DNA of 64,000 nucleotides from JALNYB01 sp963676235 (GCA_963676235.1 OY781044.1:620001-684000); one strand, 5' to 3'; positions 9,286 through 19,309 are shown, counted from the stretch's first letter. A program made the numbers and translations. The notes: generated by a model from the letters alone, not told the origin.

Positions 9286-10095
9286 ATGACCCAAGGGACA
9301 CTAGGTATCATCGCCTGCCCGATGCTCGAAGATGAACTCATATACAATCTCAGAACAGACGTTGAAGAAAAATACATATATCTTGTTAAGACCGATCCTA
9401 ATGTAAGTATCAAAAAAAAGCTTGAAAGATACGGGCTTCCCTATCAACTTATCGATGAATACGATCTTAAAAACGGCTTTGATCAGGATCCCGAAAAATT
9501 CAACATCGTGATATACATGAATCGTCTCGGCCTTCATGCTGAACCAAAGGACCTTCGTAAAACCGTTGAAGATCAGATAACGATGTTACAAAGTCATTTT
9601 GACGTTCTTGCATTATATTACGGATTGTGCGGAAACGCAGGATGGGACATAACTAAATGGGCCGCAGACAAATTTTCGACCCCCGTGATAGTATTCCGTG
9701 ATGAAAATAATGGAGTGTGTGACGACTGCATAGGTGTTGCTGTCGGCGGAACAAAAAGATATTATGAGCTTAACAAAGCACACACTGGGCAATTATACCT
9801 TACGCCCGCGATGGCAACCAACTGGAACGATTTCCTGTCATCTTCAGATATGTTCCGGGGAACTGATACTACCGATCATTCAATGATGAGGATGATCCTT
9901 GAAATGTGTGGTTATCAATATGCCTTGCAAATAGATACGGGATTGGGCGATAAAAATGAATTTGACAAACTTTCTCAAGATCTTGGAAAAGAAATGAATC
10001 TCAAGATCATACAGGCCGAAGACGGATGGGCAACACTTGGTCCTGCAAATAGAATCTATGCAGATGCCAAAACAAAACTGTCTAAAAAAGACTAA
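9286..10095 (+). CDS. DUF1638 protein
   Basis: A 269-residue DUF1638 protein. It contains LYYGLCGN near residue 106 and a central FRDENNGVCDDCIGVAVGG segment with two cysteines, features I associate with this family. DUF1638 genes are common in methylotrophic methanogens and are sometimes found beside methylamine or methanol methyltransferase and activation genes; no such gene is seen here. The function is not established. The stop is TAA directly followed by TAG. A terminator-like hairpin follows 26 bp later. Confidence 0.75.
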   Translation: MTQGTLGIIACPMLEDELIYNLRTDVEEKYIYLVKTDPNVSIKKKLERYGLPYQLIDEYDLKNGFDQDPEKFNIVIYMNRLGLHAEPKDLRKTVEDQITMLQSHFDVLALYYGLCGNAGWDITKWAADKFSTPVIVFRDENNGVCDDCIGVAVGGTKRYYELNKAHTGQLYLTPAMATNWNDFLSSSDMFRGTDTTDHSMMRMILEMCGYQYALQIDTGLGDKNEFDKLSQDLGKEMNLKIIQAEDGWATLGPANRIYADAKTKLSKKD

Positions 10096-10120
10096 TAGAT
10101 AATTTTACAATAATTTAAGA

Positions 10121-10139
10121 AGGGTGGGATTCCCACCCT
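10121..10139. terminator. Bidirectional hairpin terminator
   Basis: AGGGTGGG (10121-10128), loop ATT, CCCACCCT (10132-10139), followed by GTTTAATTTT. The 8-bp perfect stem lies between two convergent genes, the DUF1638 gene and the surface-protein gene. Confidence 0.65.
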
Positions 10140-10147
10140 GTTTAATT

Positions 10148-10921
10148 TTAACGTCTTGCCTTCGGCTTTCCGTAGTTCTTGACCGGTTTGCGATACACAT
10201 ATATCGCAATTATGATCAGGATCACAAGGAAGATACCCATCAAAATGGATACCAATCCGTAATTGGATTGACCGTTGTAGAAACTATGCTCTGTATCGAG
10301 ACCCGTAACTATCACAAGAGAATCTTCAGCCGCTACTACCTTGAACACATGTTTTCCATCAGAAAGCGAATCTGTTACCCAATCATATGTGACTGTTACA
10401 GAGTCTCCTGCAGCTACAGTCACCAGTGTATCGCTATTTTCAAGCTTTACTCCGTCGACATAGAAAAAGACTGTGAAATCAGTGAAGTCAACATTACTGT
10501 TGTTGGCCAACGTGATGGACAACGTTATCGGCTTTACCACCGAGATGACCACTGATTTTGTAGATGTTGTGGATGTTGTTGCACTCCCATCGTTGATAGT
10601 CTCTTTGAACACTACAGTAAGCGTATAACTTCCCGCGGTCTTAGGTGCGGTGATGGTCAGTTCTGTCGAAACTCCATTCTTAAGAGTTCCAGAAGACGGT
10701 GACACAGCACTAGATTGTGTGGTTCCGCTAGAGTTTGTAAGCTTTGCTGTATATGTGATTTCAAGCGTAGAGAACGAGGAATCACTTTCGAAGAACTTAA
10801 TTTCGTAAGTCAGAGTTCCCTCTGTTTTTACGACATTGGTTTCTCCAGTGATAGATCCGGTTCCTGCACCGTCAACTTCTGTTGCCATCACGCATATACC
10901 TGCGCATGTTGCGAACAACAT
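10148..10921 (-). CDS. Secreted surface protein with one C-terminal membrane anchor
   Basis: An extracytoplasmic beta-sandwich protein. A hydrophobic signal stretch ends near the VMA residues; the middle is rich in Ser/Thr with two Ig/NEW3- or CARDB-like repeats. The C-terminus has one membrane helix (GIFLVILIIIAIYVY) and a basic tail. The first ATG (10921) gives a signal sequence without a basic n-region. The frame upstream continues through a lysine to an ACG at 10955-10957 placed 5 nt after GGGGGGTG, with a TAA before that, so the true start may be non-canonical. The gene overlaps or abuts the STT3-like gene's end and is likely cotranscribed with it. Function unknown. Confidence 0.6.
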   Translation of the reverse strand: MLFATCAGICVMATEVDGAGTGSITGETNVVKTEGTLTYEIKFFESDSSFSTLEITYTAKLTNSSGTTQSSAVSPSSGTLKNGVSTELTITAPKTAGSYTLTVVFKETINDGSATTSTTSTKSVVISVVKPITLSITLANNSNVDFTDFTVFFYVDGVKLENSDTLVTVAAGDSVTVTYDWVTDSLSDGKHVFKVVAAEDSLVIVTGLDTEHSFYNGQSNYGLVSILMGIFLVILIIIAIYVYRKPVKNYGKPKARR

Positions 10922-10944
10922 TGCAAGTATCGCTATTATTGCGG

Positions 10945-13900
10945 TTACTTTTTGCGTACAAACACCCCCCTCTTAGTTCCTGCCCACGCAGTGAAGATTA
11001 GAACCAGAACACATAATGCCAACAGGACCCAGAACATTATCGGAACAGTGCTTGCACTGTTGAATATGTTGGTTCCGCTTGCGGACATCGCCGTCTCATC
11101 CATGTCAGCTTCCTGTGCGCTCAGCTTCGTGGTTGCTGTGCTTCCGCTTATGGTAACACCGCTGCTGTTCGTAGCTAAGGTCAATCCGTTCGATGATACA
11201 GTTATGGTCATTCCAGGAACTACTGACGATGATGCGTCTGAGCACATGACCTTCACGTAGATCGTTGTTGTACCATATCCTTTCACATTGTATGATGCCC
11301 CATCGCTGTAGATCAGTGATCCATTCTCATTAGCAAGTACATAGACCCACCCTGTAGATATTTCTGTGAATGTTGCGCTTATGGTCACTGACTTCTGATA
11401 ACAATCGTTATTCGTGATGGTTATAGCATACTGATATTCGTGACTGTTGACTGCATCCGATGACGCTCCATCAGTACCGCTGATATCCACATATGTTGGA
11501 GTTGTCGATGACGAACTGAAACCTGTTCCGTCAAGGAGATAGGTTCCAACTGTGTTTCCAGAAATATCTGTCACTATGACCGATAAGTTCGGATTTCCTG
11601 CTCCAACCAGTGTCTTATCATAATATCCTGTAACTAGGACCGTTCCGGTTGCACCAGCCGCGACGACGATCGTATATGTCTTATCCAAGACCCATGCGGA
11701 TCCTGAAGTGATCACATACGTGTTCGTTGTTGAGCCTGTGTTCTCGATAGCCAATATGAATGATCCGACTCCGTTAGAGAAATTCTGACTGCTTCCTGAA
11801 AGCTCTGCGACAACTAGTTCCTGTCCTGTCGTAAGGACCGAGAAATTAGCAACCGCTTCATTAACAACTGCAGATGCGACCATTAAAGTCGTTCCATTAT
11901 AGGTGTATGTTACTCTCTTGTCGATGGTCTGTGAAACAACTGCCTTCAGAGTAAGTGCTGTACCTGATGGGACGACTATAGTGAATGATCCATTAGTTAT
12001 GTCGAATGGTATCGAAACGCTACCGTATGTCACTGTTAGAGTTCCATTTGCCACAACACCAACGTAGCCAGTTATAGTTGCCTTCTCAGATTTCTGCGAG
12101 AGATCCAGAGTTACTGCGGATGAAGCATTATCGATCGATCCGTATGCGATTGTCTCCGTCCCTGTGCTACCGCTCTCTGCTTCGAAGTAATAACTGTATC
12201 CTTTCTGGACATAGTACACTAGAGAATTGCTAGAATCCTCATAATAGTTTCCTTTTACTCCGTCATCGTTCTCGACTGCAGTCACAGTTATCTGATCCAA
12301 TACAGATGCAGTCAACGTTACAGTTGCAACACTGATTGCATCGATTTCCAAAGCACCGCTCTGTCCTGGATAGACATAGACAGTTCCGTTGTAGTAGTAG
12401 CCTGTGCTTCCTAACACAAGTGCAGTATACTGTCCCGGCATAACTGTCGTGGATCCATTAACTGTGTATTTCACGGTAGAGTCGCTGTATAATGTTAAAG
12501 TCGTTATATACGGACTTGAAATCGACACGTACTTCACATACTTTGTACTGTCCTTTGCACTACTGGCACCGAGAGTCCATCCTGTAGACGTACTACTCGA
12601 TCCAGAAGCAATAGTGGTTGTCTGCGCTTCACAATAGAACGCTGTTGTTTCAAATGCATCTACGCTGATCTTTGCCTCATAACCAGAAGGTACATAGAAC
12701 AGTGCCTTTCCGCTTGAATTGGTCTTGTAAACGATTGTATACGACGTTCCATCAATATTCAATGTACATTTCATGTCAACAAATGCAATGCCCTTTGTAC
12801 TGCTAGAAGACATCTGAGTCGTATAATACAGATATCCTGTAAGTGTACGGCCTGCGGACATCTTAAGATCGCCCATGACAACATCTGCAGACACTGTAAT
12901 GGACTTTAGAAGCACACTTGCCGACCCGTCATACGCATACAGCGTATAACTTCCTGCAGGAATCATGGCGCTAAACACGCCATCACTATCTGCTGTGAAG
13001 ATCAACTGTGCACCAGTAGATGTAATGAATGACACTGTACCAGCTGTTACCGCTCCGCTACTATTCTTCAAGATTCCTGATACTGTATATCCAGCCGAAC
13101 TTATCATCGATATGCTCGCACCTGTTGATACACCGTAGTACACTGTGCTTCCGCTTACTGCATATGCCGTATATGCCTCACCATCGTATCCTCCACTTGC
13201 AGGTACTGCAAAGAATGTGGATGTGGCAGATGAGATTGTGTATCCAAAGGACATCAGCGTTATCAAACTTCCCGAAGGAGCTCCAGATACTGTAATGATT
13301 TTAGAATCATAAACAGACAAAGTAGCTGTTTTTGTTCCGCCACTTGTCACTGTGACTGACGTAGAAGATACTGAAACTTTTCCACCAGATGCCGAAATGC
13401 TATATGTTGCTGGAATTACACTGATAGTTGCTGTTCCATCTGATATTGTAGCACTGAATGTAGCACCTGTAGAAGAGTTGGTAGCAATGACCGTACCTGA
13501 TGTTACTGATTCTCCATACTCATCCGTAACAGTAACCGTTATTGTACCGGATGTTGTGGAGATCTTTGCTCCAGAATTCGTTCCTACGCATGCTGTCAAA
13601 GTCGCTGTATTGATTGTTGTTCCATTGGTAGAATATACAGTTGCTGTGTATACATCGGGAACTACATTGGTGAAACTGAATACTCCATTTATGGTTTCAA
13701 CCTGCGCCGTATATCCTGACGATTTTCCTGTTATCACTACATATGTATCCTCTGTATACGCGTTATCGCCAACAACAACAGTCCCGCTGAGACTGGTTGC
13801 CGCAATAGTCATCGTTGTTGGAATTGATAATGTATCTGTGTATGTTGCAATAATGCTTCCAGATTGCGTACCTGTTGCACCGGATGAGAACACGACACGG

Positions 13901-16629
13901 TATGCTGTTCCGTCATTGGGCACAGAAATCGAGTATGATCCATCTTCTTTGGTGTATGTAACATTACGAAGAACGTAGTTGGTCACACCACTAGAATCGT
14001 AGTCTGTATCGACATATACCGCAACTTGGATTCCAGCTGCTGCGGATGCTCCGCTGCCTGCTGTATAGTCAACAACACCAGAATATGTTGTTGTTGAGTC
14101 TGTGTTATACTCAAGCATTACGACTCCAGAAAGATAATTGATCAAACCGCCCTGTGAATTCTGTAATGCGATAGCTTCGTATGCATCCATATCTTCCCAT
14201 CCAGACGATGAGAGTGTTGCCTTACTGTCTGCATTATACTGTACATGCCAATAAGCAACTGAATAATTACTCAAGCCGTATCCAGGCACCGCTTTGAGTG
14301 TTCCGTCGCTGAGTGAAAGTGCACTCAGGAATGAAACTGTTGAGCTGTATCCTGCATCTGTCTCTGTAATTCCTATGATTGACTTCCAGAGGAAGGTCTC
14401 ATACATCGCATCAGTGTACTCCGCATAACCTGTAGAGGTGTTGTATGAGTAGAACTGAGTAGCTGCAGAGTATGAGTTGAGAATATAATCTCCAAAATAC
14501 GCTATGGTCGAGAAATATGATCCATCCTTATAATACAGAGGAAGCATGCTTCCATTGACTGAAACGTATGTTATCTTATCTCCTGCTTCACCACAGACCT
14601 TGTCATAGAAATCATCTATCTGAGGCTCTGAGAGTTCAGTCGTGATATAGTTCGTCAAGACCAGATATACCGCATTCTCTTCTGTTACATCTGCATCTAT
14701 GCCAGAATATGTTTTAGAATTCGAAAGAACCTCTTTAATGGCTGTAGATGGGTTGTTGATATATCCTGCTATAGTTGTGTAATCGAGTCCTGCGGCTGTG
14801 ATCTCCGATGAGAAATTACTGATTCCACCAGCCATCATGATGCGGATTGCTAACACTGCTGTCGCAGATGCACTACTACTCGACAATAAGACATTGGCTG
14901 CAGCCGAAGCACCGCCACCGAGAGTGTCCGTAACAGAATCGAATCCGCCTTTATACACTGCATCGTTAGAGTATCCGAAATACGTTACAAGTGCACCGGT
15001 TTTCTCCACATCGCTGTAGCTTTCCCAAAGTTTATTGACCGAACTTACATCAGTCGTTGAGATTGTATAATCTCCAGTAAAGTATCCATTATCTTTGGCT
15101 GTATTTGTAGAAACCCCTGCTTCTACACCGTATGTGAAATTTGGTATGATGATCAATGCTACAATGATAATCACAGCTGCCAATGGAATCGGCTTAAGTG
15201 CCTTCCTGAATCCTGCTTTCAATCCATTTCCTTTGCAATTGGACAAATAGGATTTGAGGTCCACTGCTCTTATTGTCTTTATGATCACCACTGCAGATGC
15301 GACTGCAAACACAGGTCCTGCGATAACTGCATAACCTGTATTATACCAACCAATGCAGAACATTGCAAGGGTCCACCACATTATGAATGTATATTTTCTG
15401 GAATCCATGTTCTTACGGTAGTTGTAAATCATGTATAGGAACAAAATTAAGGGAAGCCATGCCGTGACCCATCCATAATAATGCGCCATTTCCGAAACTG
15501 TTGTATGTGTGGATGAAATGATCGCTTTCATAAGCGACCCTTCGTAAATGCTGTTTCCGTAAATTATTGCAGAGAAGAGATCGTGGGCTCCGAAGAACAA
15601 TATCGCAAAGAATGCGATAACGATTGCTACGATAACTGGAATCATCAATACCCATGGTTTAGACGCTGTCTTGGCAAACAAGACTGCCAATGCTACAGCT
15701 AAAATTCCAATTATGAATGGTCCCGAAAAGATCTCTGTCCAAAGTCCTGCACCGATGTAATACGGAGCAGAAATTACAATGCCCATTAAAATTACAACGG
15801 AATACATTCCAACAGTGAGGGAGACCTCTTTGGATCTGAAACGATCGATAAGTGCCTGGGCTACCATGAAGAAAACCAGCATTAGGAGGATGACCCTGAA
15901 CTGATTCCATGACAGTGCTATCACTACAAAGAGTATTCCTGTGATGAGCGTGTTTTTCAGAATTGATCTGTCTTTTACAACTGCATTCAAACCTGTGAAC
16001 CGAGAATCATCACATGCTTCCAGTGCTTTGAGCAGGAAGTATATCATGAATACGAACACGAATGCAATGAATGCATACTCGGTTCCGTTCGAGAATACAG
16101 TTGTCATAATCAGGAGCGCAAAGAATGCGTATAAGAGCGCTGACAGGATACCGATATTTTCATCATTGAACATCTTCTTTCCGACAAGGTATACCGGATA
16201 GCATGTGAGTGCTGCGAAGATCGGTGTTGAGAACGCTAGTACACCTGACGCTGCAGTTGAAGTGGAAACACCGAATAATGAAACAAGTCCTGCGACTCCT
16301 GCCAAGATGAAATCCATCAGTGGCGGGTAAACATTTGTTGCTCCGTACGGATAGTTAAGAGCTGAGTCTGTGAACGAGAAAGAACCTGAGATCAAGCTCT
16401 CGATAACGTGAACATGACTTGCAGCACCTGACCCGCCGGACAATGCAAAATTGTCACCTGCGGAGACACCGAAAGCAAATACAAACCTTACGACAAATGC
16501 CGCAATTATGATTACCAACAGTGATATCAAGCGCCATTGTCTTCTAAACCATCCTTTTCCGTCATCTACTGATGAACGGGTTTCCCCATCTCCTTCGGGG
16601 TTGGCTGACTTGATTGCAAATTTGCGCAT
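10945..16629 (-). CDS. Giant STT3/AglB-like membrane protein with Ig-like stalk, probably divergent or non-catalytic
   Basis: About 1,894 residues. The first ~500 form a multi-helix GT-C membrane domain; a soluble STT3-like region follows to about 830 (ITYVSVNGSMLP matches the AglB pattern near residue 690). Then come many Ser/Thr-rich Ig-like or carboxypeptidase-regulatory-like repeats, a NEW3-like region and a final membrane helix with a basic tail. Of the oligosaccharyltransferase motifs only TVSE (TIXE/SVSE loop, near residue 370) is clear. The first-loop acidic residue before the conserved His is replaced (SGGSGAASH) and the WWDYG motif appears as VTYFGYSND near residue 550. The ATG at 16629 is chosen because GGAG lies 7 nt upstream; an earlier ATG is at 16659. 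Confidence 0.7.
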   Translation of the reverse strand: MRKFAIKSANPEGDGETRSSVDDGKGWFRRQWRLISLLVIIIAAFVVRFVFAFGVSAGDNFALSGGSGAASHVHVIESLISGSFSFTDSALNYPYGATNVYPPLMDFILAGVAGLVSLFGVSTSTAASGVLAFSTPIFAALTCYPVYLVGKKMFNDENIGILSALLYAFFALLIMTTVFSNGTEYAFIAFVFVFMIYFLLKALEACDDSRFTGLNAVVKDRSILKNTLITGILFVVIALSWNQFRVILLMLVFFMVAQALIDRFRSKEVSLTVGMYSVVILMGIVISAPYYIGAGLWTEIFSGPFIIGILAVALAVLFAKTASKPWVLMIPVIVAIVIAFFAILFFGAHDLFSAIIYGNSIYEGSLMKAIISSTHTTVSEMAHYYGWVTAWLPLILFLYMIYNYRKNMDSRKYTFIMWWTLAMFCIGWYNTGYAVIAGPVFAVASAVVIIKTIRAVDLKSYLSNCKGNGLKAGFRKALKPIPLAAVIIIVALIIIPNFTYGVEAGVSTNTAKDNGYFTGDYTISTTDVSSVNKLWESYSDVEKTGALVTYFGYSNDAVYKGGFDSVTDTLGGGASAAANVLLSSSSASATAVLAIRIMMAGGISNFSSEITAAGLDYTTIAGYINNPSTAIKEVLSNSKTYSGIDADVTEENAVYLVLTNYITTELSEPQIDDFYDKVCGEAGDKITYVSVNGSMLPLYYKDGSYFSTIAYFGDYILNSYSAATQFYSYNTSTGYAEYTDAMYETFLWKSIIGITETDAGYSSTVSFLSALSLSDGTLKAVPGYGLSNYSVAYWHVQYNADSKATLSSSGWEDMDAYEAIALQNSQGGLINYLSGVVMLEYNTDSTTTYSGVVDYTAGSGASAAAGIQVAVYVDTDYDSSGVTNYVLRNVTYTKEDGSYSISVPNDGTAYRVVFSSGATGTQSGSIIATYTDTLSIPTTMTIAATSLSGTVVVGDNAYTEDTYVVITGKSSGYTAQVETINGVFSFTNVVPDVYTATVYSTNGTTINTATLTACVGTNSGAKISTTSGTITVTVTDEYGESVTSGTVIATNSSTGATFSATISDGTATISVIPATYSISASGGKVSVSSTSVTVTSGGTKTATLSVYDSKIITVSGAPSGSLITLMSFGYTISSATSTFFAVPASGGYDGEAYTAYAVSGSTVYYGVSTGASISMISSAGYTVSGILKNSSGAVTAGTVSFITSTGAQLIFTADSDGVFSAMIPAGSYTLYAYDGSASVLLKSITVSADVVMGDLKMSAGRTLTGYLYYTTQMSSSSTKGIAFVDMKCTLNIDGTSYTIVYKTNSSGKALFYVPSGYEAKISVDAFETTAFYCEAQTTTIASGSSSTSTGWTLGASSAKDSTKYVKYVSISSPYITTLTLYSDSTVKYTVNGSTTVMPGQYTALVLGSTGYYYNGTVYVYPGQSGALEIDAISVATVTLTASVLDQITVTAVENDDGVKGNYYEDSSNSLVYYVQKGYSYYFEAESGSTGTETIAYGSIDNASSAVTLDLSQKSEKATITGYVGVVANGTLTVTYGSVSIPFDITNGSFTIVVPSGTALTLKAVVSQTIDKRVTYTYNGTTLMVASAVVNEAVANFSVLTTGQELVVAELSGSSQNFSNGVGSFILAIENTGSTTNTYVITSGSAWVLDKTYTIVVAAGATGTVLVTGYYDKTLVGAGNPNLSVIVTDISGNTVGTYLLDGTGFSSSSTTPTYVDISGTDGASSDAVNSHEYQYAITITNNDCYQKSVTISATFTEISTGWVYVLANENGSLIYSDGASYNVKGYGTTTIYVKVMCSDASSSVVPGMTITVSSNGLTLATNSSGVTISGSTATTKLSAQEADMDETAMSASGTNIFNSASTVPIMFWVLLALCVLVLIFTAWAGTKRGVFVRKK

Positions 16630-16725
16630 TCTAAATCTCCATATAGAGTACGGGTTCATGCTTGAATGCGTATTTATAGATTTATAGAATGGCGCGCTAT
16701 TATAATTATATATTATTAGGCAAAC

Positions 16726-17373
16726 TCACAAAATAGCCCTTATTTCCTCACAGATATTCTTTGCCGCTGCTTCTGGGTCTTCCGATTTGTATATGGACCT
16801 TCCAACAATAACATAATCTGCGCCAGCAGATATTGCTGCTGATGCTGAACCGCCTTGTGCACCTATACCTGGAGACATGATTTTCCTATCACCGATGATC
16901 TCACGTATGGCCTTTACTCTTTCCGGACGTGTTGCAGGAGCTATAAAGCCTGCAACCCCGCATTTTACGCCCATTCTTGCCATCTCTTCTGCATGTAATG
17001 CTGTGAACATATTCCCGCCAGGATGGCTCATTTCCGTAACCGCGTAGATCTCTGCATCTTTACCGGCCGTATTAACAGCTTCAGTAAGTGAGTCTTCCCC
17101 TGTGAATGCATGAACAATAACAGCGGACGCTCCTCTGGATATTGCATTCTCAACAATAAGATGAACAGTATTCGGTATGTCTGCTACTTTGAAATCACAG
17201 ACTACATCAGTGCGTTTAGAAAGTTCTGTGATCATCTCGGGCCCGGCGGATAATACCAATGGCCAATTTATTTTCACTGCATCGATATAGTTCGATACCT
17301 TATCTACGATGTCCAAGGCCTTTTTCCTGTCGGTCTCATCCAATGCAAGGATCAAACGGGTGTCTTTCCTCAT
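16726..17373 (-). CDS. pyrF: Orotidine 5'-phosphate decarboxylase
   Basis: PyrF makes UMP from OMP. ILALDETD at the N-terminus, VKINWPL with the catalytic lysine, DFKVADIPNT near residue 70 (the Lys/Asp catalytic network), a PGIGAQGG phosphate loop near 170 and VGRSIY near 190 are all present. The ATG at 17373 (MRKDTRLILALDE) gives 215 residues, the family length; an upstream in-frame start exists at 17433 but would run through the shared promoter region. The gene is divergent from the radical SAM gene. Confidence 0.92.
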   Translation of the reverse strand: MRKDTRLILALDETDRKKALDIVDKVSNYIDAVKINWPLVLSAGPEMITELSKRTDVVCDFKVADIPNTVHLIVENAISRGASAVIVHAFTGEDSLTEAVNTAGKDAEIYAVTEMSHPGGNMFTALHAEEMARMGVKCGVAGFIAPATRPERVKAIREIIGDRKIMSPGIGAQGGSASAAISAGADYVIVGRSIYKSEDPEAAAKNICEEIRAIL

Positions 17374-17435
17374 ATGCTCACACAAGTATCTAGTCCCCCA
17401 ATGTTTATTAAAACATCGCACCAATAACCTCACAG
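17374..17435. promoter_or_regulatory. Divergent pyrF / radical SAM promoter region
   Basis: Only 62 bp separate the two divergent starts. A single A/T block, GTTTATTAAAAC (about 17403-17414), could be read as a TATA element in both directions and would give short or absent leaders. This is an inference from spacing. Confidence 0.45.
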
Positions 17436-18497
17436 ATGAGCTTCAAAAGATACGAATACGGTTCCGCGTCGAACGGCGAATTAGCTGAAGGCTGCAAATA
17501 TTGTATTCAGGGATCAAAAATGGTCTTACTGGTCACTGGTAAATGTAACACTGGTTGTTTCTACTGTCCTGTTTCCGCCGAAAAGAAAGGAAAGGATGTC
17601 GTATATGCCAATGAACGCAGAGTGACCACACCAGAAGAGATCATTGAAGAAGCAGAATCAATGAATGCGGCAGGCACGGGAATCACGGGAGGAGACCCTC
17701 TAATAACAATAGATCGTACGATCAGATGCATCAAACTCTTGAAAGACCACTTCGGAAAAGAACACCACATCCACCTATATACATCTATGATCGATGCCGA
17801 GATGACTGGCGCGCTACAAGTGGCAGGATTAGACGAAATAAGATTCCATCCTTCTATGTCCCAGTGGTGTAAAATGAATACTACCGATCTCAAGAAGATA
17901 ATCGATACGATAGACATCGACGTGGGCATAGAAGTACCTGCAATACCCGGTCATGAAAAGGAATTGGAAGCCCTTGTTGATTACGCCACATCCGTGGGAG
18001 TAAAATTCATCAATCTGAATGAACTCGAATTCTCTGAAAGCAATTGGGAAATGATGGAAGAACACAATTACAATCTAAAAGATGACTTATCCTCTTCTAT
18101 CTTAGGATCTGAAGAAGTTGCCATAGGCCTTATGAAAAAACATAAGAAGGCCCCTATTCATTTTTGTTCTTCGATATTCAAAGATGGCGTTCAACTCAGA
18201 AATAGACTTATCCGTCGTGCAGAACACATCGCAAAACCATATGACGTTATTACTAAAGATGGAACCATTCTAAAAGGCATCATCTATGCAGATGATCTTG
18301 AAGCCGTAAGAGAACTACTCAACAAAACATACGAAGTTCCTAATGAACTTATATTCATAGACTCTGAAAATAAACGTATGGAAGTGGCATCTTGGGTTCT
18401 TGAAGAACTCGCAAAGGACCTTCCGTTCAAATGTTATATCGTCGAAGAATACTCCACAGTCGACAGATTAGAAGTCGAAAGAACACCTCTTAATTGA
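17436..18497 (+). CDS. Radical SAM protein related to pyruvate formate-lyase activases (COG2108-like)
   Basis: A 353-residue radical SAM protein. The [4Fe-4S] motif CNTGCFYC lies near residue 37, GITGGDPL near 83 is the SAM-binding glycine motif, and HLYTS and EVPAIPGHE follow along the barrel. CKYC upstream near residue 20 and a C-terminal ~90-residue extension are extra. It resembles the archaeal COG2108 group, described only as related to PflA; its substrate is unknown. It starts from the compact promoter shared with pyrF and ends 90 bp before convergent nusA. Confidence 0.75.
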   Translation: MSFKRYEYGSASNGELAEGCKYCIQGSKMVLLVTGKCNTGCFYCPVSAEKKGKDVVYANERRVTTPEEIIEEAESMNAAGTGITGGDPLITIDRTIRCIKLLKDHFGKEHHIHLYTSMIDAEMTGALQVAGLDEIRFHPSMSQWCKMNTTDLKKIIDTIDIDVGIEVPAIPGHEKELEALVDYATSVGVKFINLNELEFSESNWEMMEEHNYNLKDDLSSSILGSEEVAIGLMKKHKKAPIHFCSSIFKDGVQLRNRLIRRAEHIAKPYDVITKDGTILKGIIYADDLEAVRELLNKTYEVPNELIFIDSENKRMEVASWVLEELAKDLPFKCYIVEEYSTVDRLEVERTPLN

Positions 18498-18587
18498 ACA
18501 TCTGGGTCTAATAAATTTAAAATTGGTAAATGGTTTGGAATCTGTTTCGACCACACCGACGCCTAAGCGCCGACATTAGGGGAAGCC

Positions 18588-19016
18588 TTAATCCACGCTT
18601 AAGCTCTGGATTTCGTGATGTCTGTTCACGATATCCCTGGCGATGCGTAGATTCTTTCCGGCTTTGCCAATCGCACGTCCCTTGAGCTTGGGGTCCACTG
18701 TAATGGTTGCGTGCGTAATGTTTCCGCGTTGTTCGATAACGACCTTCTGAGGATTGTAGATGTGGAAAACGTTCTTTACGAACTGTTCGGGATCATCTGA
18801 ATACTCAACGACCTGAATATTCTTTCCGGTCTTTTCCTTGAGCTTTATGACATGCTCCCCTTTCTTTCCAACTGCTATATTTCCTTGTCCTTTTTCGACC
18901 ACAAACACAAGTTTATCATCTGCATCCATACAATCTATGGCATTAGTCCTTGTAATGGCCTCGAACAGTGAGATATACCTGAGTGTGTCCTCGGTAAGTA
19001 CGATATCCGCTGACAT
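18588..19016 (-). CDS. nusA: NusA-like transcription termination factor, archaeal KH-domain form
   Basis: A short archaeal NusA of two KH domains without the S1 and N-terminal domains of bacteria. GQGNIAVGKKGEHV near residue 48 and GRAIGKAGKNLRIA near residue 116 are the two GXXG loops that bind RNA. It is the last gene of the RNA polymerase operon. The ATG at 19016 is preferred because TGAGGA lies just upstream; a GTG at 19025 overlaps the L30e stop. The ribosomal protein and elongation factor genes that often follow nusA in archaea are not here; a convergent radical SAM gene follows instead. Confidence 0.88.
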   Translation of the reverse strand: MSADIVLTEDTLRYISLFEAITRTNAIDCMDADDKLVFVVEKGQGNIAVGKKGEHVIKLKEKTGKNIQVVEYSDDPEQFVKNVFHIYNPQKVVIEQRGNITHATITVDPKLKGRAIGKAGKNLRIARDIVNRHHEIQSLSVD

Positions 19017-19021
19017 GTTCC

Positions 19022-19309
19022 TCACAACGTTAAGATGTTAGAGGTACCTTTGTCAATGACTGCAAGCGCAGACACCGAGAATGGTTTACCGCAAAGAGCA
19101 CCCAACTCCATGTTGTTACCCTCAAAGACATGAACCTTCACATCGATGGAGCCTGCCAGTACTTGACTGGGACAGTTCCTCGACAGGATGATCATTTTAG
19201 CTTTTCCTGTTTTGATCGCTTTTTCTGTCTGTTCTACACCGAACTCTACCTTACCGGTAGTAATTGCGGCTTTCAATGCTCTGCTTATATCAACTTTTTC
19301 TTCGCTCAT
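19022..19309 (-). CDS. rpl30e: 50S ribosomal protein L30e
   Basis: A 95-residue RNA-binding protein of the L7Ae/L30e superfamily. TGKVEFGVEQTEKAIKTGKA near residue 18 and IILSRNCP near 40 are typical, with the alternating alpha/beta pattern of the fold. Its place between rpoA2 and nusA is the standard archaeal order. The ATG overlaps the rpoA2 stop as ATGA. Confidence 0.93.
   Translation of the reverse strand: MSEEKVDISRALKAAITTGKVEFGVEQTEKAIKTGKAKMIILSRNCPSQVLAGSIDVKVHVFEGNNMELGALCGKPFSVSALAVIDKGTSNILTL

Noticed and set aside
13029..13978. Two rightward frames of 88 and 208 codons inside the STT3-like gene
   Set aside because: They are reverse-strand shadows of the repetitive Ser/Thr-rich stalk; the composition mirrors the coding strand and no start signals are seen.
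18498..18587. Short inverted G/C-rich sequences between the radical SAM gene and nusA, considered as an RNA gene
   Set aside because: No cloverleaf or known RNA fold could be drawn; the stretch is too short for a clear call beyond possible termination.
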